This document shows, one piece after another, positions 1 to 5,363 of a DNA stretch of 5,667 bases. The position numbers were made by a program, and so were the translations under genes. The notes under the pieces were generated by a model that saw nothing but the letters and a program-made list of their open reading frames with translations, did no database searches and was not told the origin of the DNA. The stretch is from Rhodospirillales bacterium (GTDB lineage Bacteria; Pseudomonadota; Alphaproteobacteria; Micavibrionales; Micavibrionaceae), in NCBI GenBank assembly GCA_020638395.1, contig JACKIP010000023.1:1-5667 (forward strand), given 5' to 3'. Position 1 is the first letter of the stretch. Each line of letters begins with the position of its first letter.

Positions 1-546
1 TGCGCGGGTGCAGGCTGCCAGAAATGTTGATTTACCCGCATTGGGAAGCCCCACAAGGCCAATATCCGCAATCAGCTTCAGGCGCAGCCATACGGCCATC
101 TCCTGCCCCGGCCATCCGGGAGTGGTCCGGCGCGGGGCCTGATTGGTGGAGGATTTGTAATGCGTATTCCCAAACCCGCCATCGCCGCCTTTGAGAAACA
201 GAATTTCCTGCCCGTCTTCGGTCATATCGGCCAGAACGGTTTCTTTGTCTTCTGCAATGACCTCGGTCCCGATGGGAACGGTAATAATGCAATCTTTACC
301 GCCGGCCCCGGTTTTATTGCGCCCTTCGCCGTTATGGCCGCTTTCCGCCTTAAAATGCTGGGTATAACGAAAATCAATCAGGGTATTAAGATTTTTTGCG
401 GCCCGAAAAATAACATCGCCGCCTTTGCCACCATTTCCACCGTCTGGACCGCCGAATTCAACAAATTTTTCCCGACGAAAAGACAGGCACCCGGGGCCGC
501 CATTTCCGGATTTTAAGTAGATTTTTGCCTGATCGAGAAACTTCAT
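1..546 (-). CDS. obgE: Obg-family GTPase ObgE/CgtA, N-terminal part (3' end beyond window)
   Basis: Obg is an essential GTPase that binds the 50S subunit and takes part in late ribosome assembly and in coupling growth to nutrient state. The 182 visible codons start with MKFLDQAKIYLKSGNGGPGC, the typical start of the glycine-rich Obg fold. That domain, with its repeated GG-containing turns (for example GGPDGGNGGKGGDV near residue 37 and GGDGGFGN near 120), fills about residues 1-158. The GTPase domain then begins, with the P-loop GLPNAGKST at 166-174. The gene runs off the window at position 1, so the switch regions, NKxD motif and C-terminal domain are not visible. The ATG at 546 is fixed by family homology. 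There is no Shine-Dalgarno sequence before it, and a terminator hairpin ends 12 bases upstream. It follows rpmA, the usual order rplU-rpmA-obgE. Identity is secure. Confidence 0.97.
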   Translation of the reverse strand, partial: MKFLDQAKIYLKSGNGGPGCLSFRREKFVEFGGPDGGNGGKGGDVIFRAAKNLNTLIDFRYTQHFKAESGHNGEGRNKTGAGGKDCIITVPIGTEVIAEDKETVLADMTEDGQEILFLKGGDGGFGNTHYKSSTNQAPRRTTPGWPGQEMAVWLRLKLIADIGLVGLPNAGKSTFLAACTRA

Positions 547-550
547 TTTG

Positions 551-574
551 CAAAAAAAGCCCGCAAGGCGGGCT
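551..574 (-). terminator. Intrinsic terminator between rpmA and obgE
   Basis: On the minus strand a perfect 7-bp GC-rich stem (AGCCCGC / GCGGGCT, loop CTT) is followed at once by a run of T (the stem's last T plus six more, 558-552). This is a textbook Rho-independent terminator for the rplU-rpmA transcript. Only five bases (GCAAA) separate the T run from the obgE ATG, so any transcription of obgE from upstream must read through it. Confidence 0.88.
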
Positions 575-599
575 CTTCCTTTTCATTCTTGTAAAAAAG

Positions 600-881
600 T
601 TATTCAGCCGCTTGTGGCATCTCATCGTTTGCAGCAACAACATTCACGATCGAGCGATCATTGCGACCGCGTGTAAATTTGACCATTCCGTCGATCAGCG
701 CGAAAATTGTGTGGTCTTTGCCCAAACCAACTCCTTTTCCAGGGTGCCATTTAGTACCGCGCTGGCGGATGATAATATTTCCAGCCAGAATTTCTTCGCC
801 GCCATATCTTTTCACGCCAAGACGTCTGCCTTCGGAATCGCGGCCGTTTCTGGAACTCCCGCCTGCCTTTTTATGTGCCAT
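600..881 (-). CDS. rpmA: 50S ribosomal protein L27
   Basis: L27 is a bacterial large-subunit protein whose flexible N-terminus reaches toward the peptidyl-transferase centre. The 93-residue product starts MAHKKAGGSSRNGRDSEGRR, the family hallmark, and carries the conserved core NIIIRQRGTKWHPGKGVGLG at about residues 35-54. It is slightly longer than the roughly 85-residue E. coli protein, through a short acidic/alanine-rich tail (ending NDEMPQAAE). The N-terminus has no extension that would need protease processing of the kind seen in Firmicutes. A GGAG Shine-Dalgarno lies 7 bases before the ATG. It lies 37 bases downstream of rplU with no promoter or terminator visible between them, so the two are probably co-transcribed. 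Confidence 0.98.
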   Translation of the reverse strand: MAHKKAGGSSRNGRDSEGRRLGVKRYGGEEILAGNIIIRQRGTKWHPGKGVGLGKDHTIFALIDGMVKFTRGRNDRSIVNVVAANDEMPQAAE

Positions 882-918
882 TTTATTACTCCGTAATACC
901 TAACAATTAAACTTACAA

Positions 919-1233
919 TTACGCCGCTTTGATATCGGTGATTTGAATCACGGTCAGATCCTGACGGTGTCCTTTTTTACGCCGGTAATTCTGGCGACGC
1001 TTTTTCTTGAAAATTGTCACTTTATCACCACGTGTCTGTCTGACGATTTTTGCGGTGATCTTTGCGCCTTTTACCTCCGGCTCTCCGACCGTGGCTTTGG
1101 AGCCATCAAACAAAAACAATACATTTTCAAGCGTTACAGCTTTGCCTTCATCCCCTTCGATTTTTTCGACGGTGATCTTGTCATCTTTTGAAACTTTGTA
1201 TTGCTTGCCGCCTGTTTTTACGACTGCGAACAT
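919..1233 (-). CDS. rplU: 50S ribosomal protein L21
   Basis: L21 is an rRNA-binding protein of the large subunit. The 104-residue product begins MFAVVKTGGKQYKV, the standard L21 start. It carries the C-terminal basic signature FKKKRRQNYRRKKGHRQ at about residues 75-91, the rRNA-binding region of the family, and the length matches the family. A longer reading frame opens at a GTG at 1257 and would add eight residues (MTIYGDKK). It is rejected because the ATG at 1233 has a good GGAGA ribosome-binding site inside that extension and matches the conserved N-terminus. It is the first gene of the rplU-rpmA(-obgE) operon, with its own promoter just upstream. Confidence 0.97.
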   Translation of the reverse strand: MFAVVKTGGKQYKVSKDDKITVEKIEGDEGKAVTLENVLFLFDGSKATVGEPEVKGAKITAKIVRQTRGDKVTIFKKKRRQNYRRKKGHRQDLTVIQITDIKAA

Positions 1234-1240
1234 TTTTTTA

Positions 1241-1245
1241 TCTCC
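1241..1245 (-). promoter_or_regulatory. Shine-Dalgarno site that fixes the rplU start
   Basis: GGAGA on the minus strand ends 7 bases before the ATG at 1233 (GGAGATAAAAAAATG). It supports the internal ATG over the upstream in-frame GTG at 1257, which has no comparable site. Confidence 0.8.
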
Positions 1246-1265
1246 ATAAATAGTCACGAGGTGTG

Positions 1266-1295
1266 TTTATAATCGGAAACCGTATAATCTGTCAA
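1266..1295 (-). promoter_or_regulatory. Sigma70-type promoter of the rplU operon
   Basis: On the minus strand a perfect -35 TTGACA (1295-1290) is separated by 18 bases from a -10 TATAAA (1271-1266, five of six consensus bases). The expected transcription start is near 1259, giving a leader of about 25 nt that just contains the rplU ribosome-binding site. The near-consensus boxes fit a strong ribosomal-protein promoter. The leader seems too short for an autoregulatory RNA structure. Confidence 0.75.
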
Positions 1296-1338
1296 GTGTT
1301 GTCTTGCCTGATAATTGAAACTATACGGCCTTTTTACA

Positions 1339-1364
1339 AGAAACCGCCCGGAAGGGCGGTTTCT
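1339..1364 (-). terminator. Intrinsic terminator after clpX
   Basis: A perfect 11-bp inverted repeat (AGAAACCGCCC / GGGCGGTTTCT) around a four-base loop starts 14 bases past the clpX stop. Read on the minus strand, the GC core is followed by TTTCTTGT, a moderate U-rich tract. The structure is nearly symmetric and could also work in the other direction, but no plus-strand gene ends here. Confidence 0.8.
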
Positions 1365-1377
1365 CTGTGTATAATTC

Positions 1378-2679
1378 TTATCCGGCCGCTTCTTTTTTCT
1401 CTTTCGGCTCTTTATCGTCTTTTTTCTTTTTCGCGTAGATAACTTCCGGGTGCGAATCGGGATTATTGATATTTTCTGCGGTCACAATAACCTTGGAGGC
1501 TTCTTCGGCATCCGGGATTTCGTACATGGTATCCAGCAGAACCGATTCGAGGATAGAGCGCAAGCCGCGGGCACCAGTTTTGCGCTCGATGGCTTTTTTC
1601 GCAATCGCACTCATAGCGTCCTTGTCAAATTCCAGCTCTACGTTTTCAATCTCAAACAGCTTCTTATACTGTTTAATCAGTGCATTCTTTGGTTCAGTCA
1701 GGATGGTGATCAGAGCCTCTTCATCCAGATCTTCCAGAGTGGCGATCAACGGCAGACGCCCGACAAATTCCGGGATCAGGCCGAATTTGAGCAAATCTTC
1801 CGGTTCTAGGTTATGCAGGAGTTCCCCGGTTTTCCGCTCGTCCGGAGCCTGAACATCCGCGCCGAATCCGATCGTGGTCCCGCGTCCTTTATTGGCCAGT
1901 ATTTTCTCAATTCCGGCAAACGCCCCGCCGCAGATAAACAGCATGTTCGAGGTATCCACCTGCAAAAATTCCTGCTGCGGATGTTTGCGCCCGCCCTGCG
2001 GTGGCACAGACGCAACGGTGCCTTCCATCAGTTTCAGCAAGGCCTGCTGCACGCCTTCCCCGGACACATCGCGGGTGATGGACGGATTGTCAGACTTACG
2101 GGAGATCTTGTCGATCTCATCAATATAAACAATCCCTTTTTGTGCCCGCTCAACATTATAGTCAGAGGCCTGCAACAGTTTCAGGACAATATTTTCAACA
2201 TCTTCCCCGACATATCCGGCCTCGGTCAGAGTCGTTGCATCGGCCATCGTAAACGGCACGTCAATAATTTTAGCCAAAGTCTGGGCCAGAAGCGTCTTTC
2301 CGCACCCGGTCGGTCCCACCAGCAAAATATTTGACTTTGAAATCTCGATATCCGCGCCAGAGCCGGTTCCGCCATGCTCCAGACGTTTGTAGTGGTTATG
2401 CACCGCCACAGACAGAATCCGTTTCGCCCGGGTCTGTCCGATGACGTAATCATCCAGAACTTTTTTAATTTCCGACGGAGTCGGAATGCCGTCTTCCTCT
2501 GAACGCACAAGCTGCGTTTTGTCTTCTTCCCGGATAATATCGACGCACAACTCAACGCATTCGTTACAGATAAACACGTTGGGGCCCGCAATCAGCTTCT
2601 TGACCTCGTGCTGGCTTTTGCCGCAGAACGAGCAGTAGAGGGTGTTTTTGTTATCGTCTTCGGGCGTATCTTTGCTCAT
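1378..2679 (-). CDS. clpX: ATP-dependent Clp protease ATP-binding subunit ClpX
   Basis: ClpX is the hexameric AAA+ unfoldase that recognises degron-tagged proteins and feeds them into the ClpP peptidase. The 433-residue product is complete (E. coli 424). The N-terminal zinc-binding domain has ligands C16, C19, C38 and C41. The AAA+ module shows Walker A GPTGCGKT (122-129), the substrate-gripping pore loop GYVG (155-158), Walker B with D187-E188 (VYIDEID), the RKH loop (231-233), the ClpP-docking IGF loop (270-272), an arginine finger near R308 (EFVGRLP), and sensor 2 GARGLR with R371. The tail is rich in lysine and glutamate. The IGF loop implies a ClpP partner elsewhere in the genome, since clpP is not directly upstream as it commonly is. 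A weak GGAA lies 8 bases before the ATG. Flanked by its own promoter and terminator, it looks monocistronic. Identity is secure. Confidence 0.99.
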   Translation of the reverse strand: MSKDTPEDDNKNTLYCSFCGKSQHEVKKLIAGPNVFICNECVELCVDIIREEDKTQLVRSEEDGIPTPSEIKKVLDDYVIGQTRAKRILSVAVHNHYKRLEHGGTGSGADIEISKSNILLVGPTGCGKTLLAQTLAKIIDVPFTMADATTLTEAGYVGEDVENIVLKLLQASDYNVERAQKGIVYIDEIDKISRKSDNPSITRDVSGEGVQQALLKLMEGTVASVPPQGGRKHPQQEFLQVDTSNMLFICGGAFAGIEKILANKGRGTTIGFGADVQAPDERKTGELLHNLEPEDLLKFGLIPEFVGRLPLIATLEDLDEEALITILTEPKNALIKQYKKLFEIENVELEFDKDAMSAIAKKAIERKTGARGLRSILESVLLDTMYEIPDAEEASKVIVTAENINNPDSHPEVIYAKKKKDDKEPKEKKEAAG

Positions 2680-2710
2680 AAAATTTATTCCGATTTGTGA
2701 ATCATTTCTT

Positions 2711-2726
2711 CCACTTTGCCAAGTGG
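2711..2726. promoter_or_regulatory. Perfect dyad in the clpX leader
   Basis: CCACTT-TGCC-AAGTGG is a perfect 6-bp inverted repeat with a four-base spacer. It lies between the proposed clpX transcription start (about 2740) and the clpX ATG (2679). It could be a small 5'-UTR hairpin or a binding site for a dimeric regulator. No T run follows, so it is not a terminator. Only the symmetry is directly seen; a function is not established. Confidence 0.35.
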
Positions 2727-2746
2727 CGTCTGGCTCTGCAAGTCTT

Positions 2747-2775
2747 ATTATTAAGATATGGGGTGTCTGTGTTAA
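2747..2775 (-). promoter_or_regulatory. Candidate clpX promoter
   Basis: On the minus strand a -35 TTAACA (2775-2770, five of six consensus bases) and a -10 AATAAT (2752-2747, five of six) are spaced by exactly 17 bases. The predicted start is near 2740, giving a leader of about 60 nt that includes the dyad at 2711-2726. No heat-shock sigma32-type match was recognised in this region. Confidence 0.55.
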
Positions 2776-2796
2776 TTCTGCCAGTCATATCTCTAT

Positions 2797-2825
2797 TTGA
2801 CATGGAACCGGTTAAAAAATAGATA
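2797..2825 (+). promoter_or_regulatory. Candidate sufE promoter with perfect -35, weak -10
   Basis: TTGACA (2797-2802) matches the -35 consensus exactly. Seventeen bases on is TAGATA (2820-2825), only a partial -10 match. If this is the promoter, transcription would start close to the sufE ATG at 2832, giving an almost leaderless message. A short dyad GTCA-N10-TGAC (2784-2801) overlaps the -35 box and might be an operator. The weak -10 keeps confidence low. Confidence 0.35.
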
Positions 2826-2831
2826 AGGTAA

Positions 2832-3236
2832 ATGCAAACGCACGTTCAAAACCTGATTGACGATTTTTCCCTGTTTGACGACTGGGAGGGGCGCTATGCC
2901 TATCTGATTGATCTGGGCAAGAAATTACCGCCGATGCCGGAAGATTTAAAGACCGATCAAACGCTGGTGCCGGGCTGTACCAGCCGTGTATGGATGGTGG
3001 CGGGGATTCACGACGGGAGATTACAGATCATGGCGGAGAGTGATGCCCATATTGTGCAGGGGCTGGTGGCCCTCCTGCTGGAAATTTACAATAACCGCCC
3101 GGTCGGGCTTTTACGGGAGATTGATATCAAAGATGTCTTCCGGGCGCTGGGACTGGAAAGCCATCTGTCCCCCAATCGCCGCAACGGGTTTTTTAGCATG
3201 GTTGCGCGGATACAGGACGCCGTTAGGAATGCTTAG
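2832..3236 (+). CDS. sufE: SufE-family cysteine desulfuration protein
   Basis: SufE accepts sulfane sulfur from a SufS-type cysteine desulfurase on a conserved cysteine and passes it to the SufBCD scaffold for Fe-S cluster assembly in the cytoplasm. The 134-residue product has the family layout. It opens with FDDWEGRYAYLIDLGKKLPP (residues 15-34), followed by the active-site loop VPGCTSRVWMV with catalytic C49 (equivalent to E. coli SufE C51). A helical middle (LVALLLEIYNNRP, about 78-90) and the C-terminal LSPNRRNGFFSMVARIQ complete it. Length is close to E. coli SufE (138). The paralogue CsdE cannot be excluded. It stands alone on the plus strand with no suf genes beside it, which makes its desulfurase partner unlinked. 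An AAGG sits only 3 bases before the ATG, closer than ideal. Confidence 0.93.
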   Translation: MQTHVQNLIDDFSLFDDWEGRYAYLIDLGKKLPPMPEDLKTDQTLVPGCTSRVWMVAGIHDGRLQIMAESDAHIVQGLVALLLEIYNNRPVGLLREIDIKDVFRALGLESHLSPNRRNGFFSMVARIQDAVRNA

Positions 3237-3241
3237 AGCAA

Positions 3242-3339
3242 AGAGCGTTTAGGTTGAGAATCAGGCGCAAGCGACGAAGCGCAGACAAACCCACGTGAGG
3301 AGCGCAGCAACGCAATTCAGGCTCAACGCTCAACGCTCT
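3242..3339. repeat. Inverted-repeat element at convergent gene ends
   Basis: The 98-bp stretch is bounded by perfect 8-bp inverted ends, AGAGCGTT (3242-3249) and AACGCTCT (3332-3339). A second pair lies just inside them: TTGAG (3254-3258) and CTCAA (3322-3326). Inside, AGCGCAG occurs twice (3278-3284 and 3301-3307) and a CACGTG palindrome lies between. On the minus strand the right end reads as tandem GAGCGTT units. It lies between the sufE stop and the opposing gene and supplies that gene's last codons and stop. The layout resembles a small palindromic dispersed repeat, or it may act as a two-way transcription barrier. Copy number elsewhere is unknown. Confidence 0.5.
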
Positions 3340-3946
3340 GAGACGTTGTGGTCTGCGCGACACTGCGCATGATGGTAATAAATTGCTCTTCGGTTTTTTC
3401 ATCGGTTTCCAGATCCATCTCTCCTTCAATTGTCATCACCGAATGCGGGTTGACCCATATCTGGGATAAAAAGATTTTGTCGGAGAATCCGGCGCGCTTC
3501 AGGCCGCTGCTGCTGGCGATTTTGAGACCGTCTTCCTGCGCGTCAAAATCAACCGGGGGAACTTCTCCCAGATGATGCTTTTCCGTCATTTTTACGACCA
3601 GAGATTCAAGATTATCCTTGGTATAGCTCTGATAGACCTCCTCAGAAATTCCCTGACAGCTCATTTCAACTTCGAACGTCTGGTGGGCTTCTTCGCCGCG
3701 ACTGGTAAAGCGGGCAACTTCCAGACAGGGGAGGGTCGGGTCCGAAGGGCAGCGCCGGGTGAAATGCGGCTCCGACGGAAAGGACGCTGTAAACCCGCAT
3801 CCTTCCGGCGTGTAGGTATAACTTCCCGGATCTGCCGCATGGGACAGAGGGCTGAGACACAGCAGCGCCAGAGTGAGTGCGAGCGTTTTACCGGATTTTC
3901 TGCCACCTGCAAGGGGAACGGCGCACCTGTTCAGGATTTTGTCCAT
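3323..3946 (-). CDS. Secreted protein of unknown function, four-cysteine mature domain
   Basis: I do not recognise this 207-residue protein as a named family. It begins with a basic n-region (RKSGK, residues 16-20), a hydrophobic stretch TLALTLALLCLSPL (21-34) and SHAA, which gives a Sec signal-peptidase site after A37 or A38. The mature part is therefore probably periplasmic or secreted. It holds four cysteines (C50, C66, C74, C97), enough for two disulfides, and then a mixed alpha/beta region with no visible catalytic motif. The pattern loosely recalls small periplasmic domains of the DcrB/PsbP type, but this is only an impression. Its ATG overlaps the hisS stop by 16 bp and has an AGAGG site 7 bases upstream, so translational coupling to hisS is likely. 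The last codons (SVER-stop) come from the inverted-repeat element, so the original C-terminus may have been different. Confidence 0.8.
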   Translation of the reverse strand: MDKILNRCAVPLAGGRKSGKTLALTLALLCLSPLSHAADPGSYTYTPEGCGFTASFPSEPHFTRRCPSDPTLPCLEVARFTSRGEEAHQTFEVEMSCQGISEEVYQSYTKDNLESLVVKMTEKHHLGEVPPVDFDAQEDGLKIASSSGLKRAGFSDKIFLSQIWVNPHSVMTIEGEMDLETDEKTEEQFITIMRSVAQTTTSQSVER

Positions 3947-5292
3947 CTTTCCACCTCTGCTTTGGATTGTTCGCCGGTTGTCATGTTTTTCACTTCTCCC
4001 AGTTCCGGGAACCAGACATAGGGAATGCCTTTTTTCTCCGCATAGGAGAGTTGCCGGCTGATTTTCTGCGGCGCGTGATAGGTTTCGACGTTATAACCCT
4101 GTGCCCGGAGGCTCCGGGCCGTTTCCATGGCAAGGGGCCGGTGTGCCTCATCTGCGAGCACGACCAGAATGTCCGTGGGGGTTTTTGCGCCGGTCTTGAT
4201 ATAGCCGTGGTGCCGCAACACGTCGAACAGACGGGTAAATCCGATGGAAATTCCCACGCCGGGCAGGTGTTTGTTGATAAAGGTTCCGGCCAGATCATCA
4301 TACCGCCCACCGGAGCAGACCGAGCCAGTGAACTCCGGAATATCGAGCAGGCGGGTTTCATAGACGGTTCCGGTATAGTAATCCAGACCGCGGACGATGG
4401 AGAGATCCGCGATAACGGAGCCTTCCGGCAGGTGAGCGAGGGAAAATAATACCTGCCCTAGCTCATCTAATCCGTCTTGAAGTAATTTATTGCTACTGTC
4501 TATAAGTTCATCATTGGTAATTTCGTCAAGTAGAGTATCAAAGTTTCCAGAAAATTCACAAGAAAAGTAAAGAATTAGTCTTGCTTTCTTAATTGCTTCT
4601 TCTTCATTGAAAGATAGCAACTCAACAATATTTTTGTGTACCTGAACAGCTCCTAGTTTATCTAATTTGTCTATTTGTCTGAAAATATGTGTAATGGTAT
4701 CGCTACTTTCTATGCTTAGACTTTCCATCAGCCCCAACAATATCTTTCTGTTCGAAATCCGTAACTGGACGCGTCCGATCTCCAGACCGCACAGGATTTC
4801 ATAAATAATCGCGGCCATTTCCGCATCGAAATGCAGGGGGAGGTGATCGACGTTAATGACATCAATATCGCACTGGAGGAATTCCCGCATCCGCCCCAGT
4901 TGCGGACGTTCGCCGCGCCAGACTTTCTGCATCTGGTACCGCTTAAACGGAAAGGTCAGGTCGTTGAAATGCTGCGCGGTGTAGCGGGCAAAAGGAACGG
5001 TCTGGTCAAAGTGCAACCCCAGCCGGGTTTCGGAATTTTCTTCCTCGCTTTGTTGCAGGCGTGTGAGGGTGTAAATTTCCTTATCGGTCTCGCCTTTGGC
5101 CAGCAGAACGTTCAGCTCTTCCACTGCCGGAGTTTCAATGGAGGTAAAGCCATAGGATTCGAATATTCTGCGAATATGGTCCAGCCACTTTTGTTCCACG
5201 AGGCGCTCTTCGGGCAGCCATTCGGGAAACCCTTTGATCTTGCCGGGCTTGTAAATCTGTTTCTTGGGAGAGGATATTTTTTCTGCGCTCAT
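3931..5292 (-). CDS. hisS: Histidyl-tRNA synthetase (long-type HisRS)
   Basis: This class II synthetase charges tRNA-His with histidine in the cytoplasm. Numbered from the ATG at 5292, the 453-residue product shows motif 1 (FTSIETPAVE, 49-58), the substrate loop FDQTVPFARY (95-104) and motif 2 VWRGERPQLGRMREF (124-138, R126). The insertion domain lies at about 180-290. The histidine-specific RGLDYYTGTVYE (301-312) carries catalytic R301, followed by SGGRYDDLAG (327-336), motif 3 GVGISIGFTRL (345-355) and an anticodon-binding domain ending YVWFPELGEVKNMTTGEQ (425-442). All key residues are present. The frame also extends to a TTG at 5331 (13 more residues). Neither start has a clear Shine-Dalgarno, and I prefer the ATG because it leaves a typical 20-residue lead before GFPE. 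Codons about 180-284 are strikingly AT-rich. The protease gene ends 71 bases upstream, with no promoter or terminator evident in that gap. Confidence 0.97.
   Translation of the reverse strand: MSAEKISSPKKQIYKPGKIKGFPEWLPEERLVEQKWLDHIRRIFESYGFTSIETPAVEELNVLLAKGETDKEIYTLTRLQQSEEENSETRLGLHFDQTVPFARYTAQHFNDLTFPFKRYQMQKVWRGERPQLGRMREFLQCDIDVINVDHLPLHFDAEMAAIIYEILCGLEIGRVQLRISNRKILLGLMESLSIESSDTITHIFRQIDKLDKLGAVQVHKNIVELLSFNEEEAIKKARLILYFSCEFSGNFDTLLDEITNDELIDSSNKLLQDGLDELGQVLFSLAHLPEGSVIADLSIVRGLDYYTGTVYETRLLDIPEFTGSVCSGGRYDDLAGTFINKHLPGVGISIGFTRLFDVLRHHGYIKTGAKTPTDILVVLADEAHRPLAMETARSLRAQGYNVETYHAPQKISRQLSYAEKKGIPYVWFPELGEVKNMTTGEQSKAEVERWTKS
4441..4755 (-). other. AT-rich segment inside hisS (insertion-domain region)
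   Basis: By hand count, 4441-4740 contains 100 G or C in 300 bases (33%). The 60 bases on the low side (4381-4440) have 63% and the 120 on the high side (4741-4860) about 49%. Codon use shifts with it: AGA, ATA, TTG, CTA, AGT and TTA cluster here but are sparse in the rest of the gene. The change is abrupt at the low-coordinate edge near 4441 and softer at the other, about 4735-4755. The frame stays open and the protein remains recognisable (NRKILLGL, IDKLDKLG), so this is not a frameshifted or degenerate stretch. Confidence 0.8.
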
Positions 5293-5363
5293 CGTATCTG
5301 TGACTAAACCGGATATTCCCGGAGAGATCAAGAAATTTCAAGATGTGAGGCTGTATTTAACGC

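Noticed and set aside
160..516. Plus-strand open frame opposite obgE
   Set aside because: Antisense to the conserved Obg domain; the glycine-rich codons on the other strand keep this frame open.
458..643. Minus-strand 61-codon frame spanning the rpmA end, the terminator and the obgE start
   Set aside because: It reads through a terminator hairpin and two real genes in another frame, with no ribosome-binding site and no recognisable protein features.
1234..1257. GTG at 1257 as the rplU start (eight extra residues)
   Set aside because: It has no ribosome-binding site, and the extension contains the GGAGA that serves the ATG at 1233, where the conserved L21 sequence begins.
1813..2334. Long plus-strand open frame (173 codons) opposite clpX
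   Set aside because: It lies wholly antisense to a perfectly conserved ClpX. Its protein lacks any family pattern, as expected of a shadow frame.
3850..3865. Possible lipoprotein cysteine (C30) in the secreted protein's signal
   Set aside because: The residue before the cysteine is leucine, not the small residue a lipobox needs, and a better SHA-A cleavage site follows.
5293..5331. TTG at 5331 as the hisS start
   Set aside because: A rare start codon with no ribosome-binding site. The ATG at 5292 already gives a normal-length lead, though its own site is also weak, so this is not fully excluded.
5135..5341. Minus-strand reading frame opening MKFLDLSG, similar to the start of ObgE
   Set aside because: The resemblance stops after five residues. 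The rest overlaps hisS in another frame and shows no Obg glycine pattern, so it is chance.
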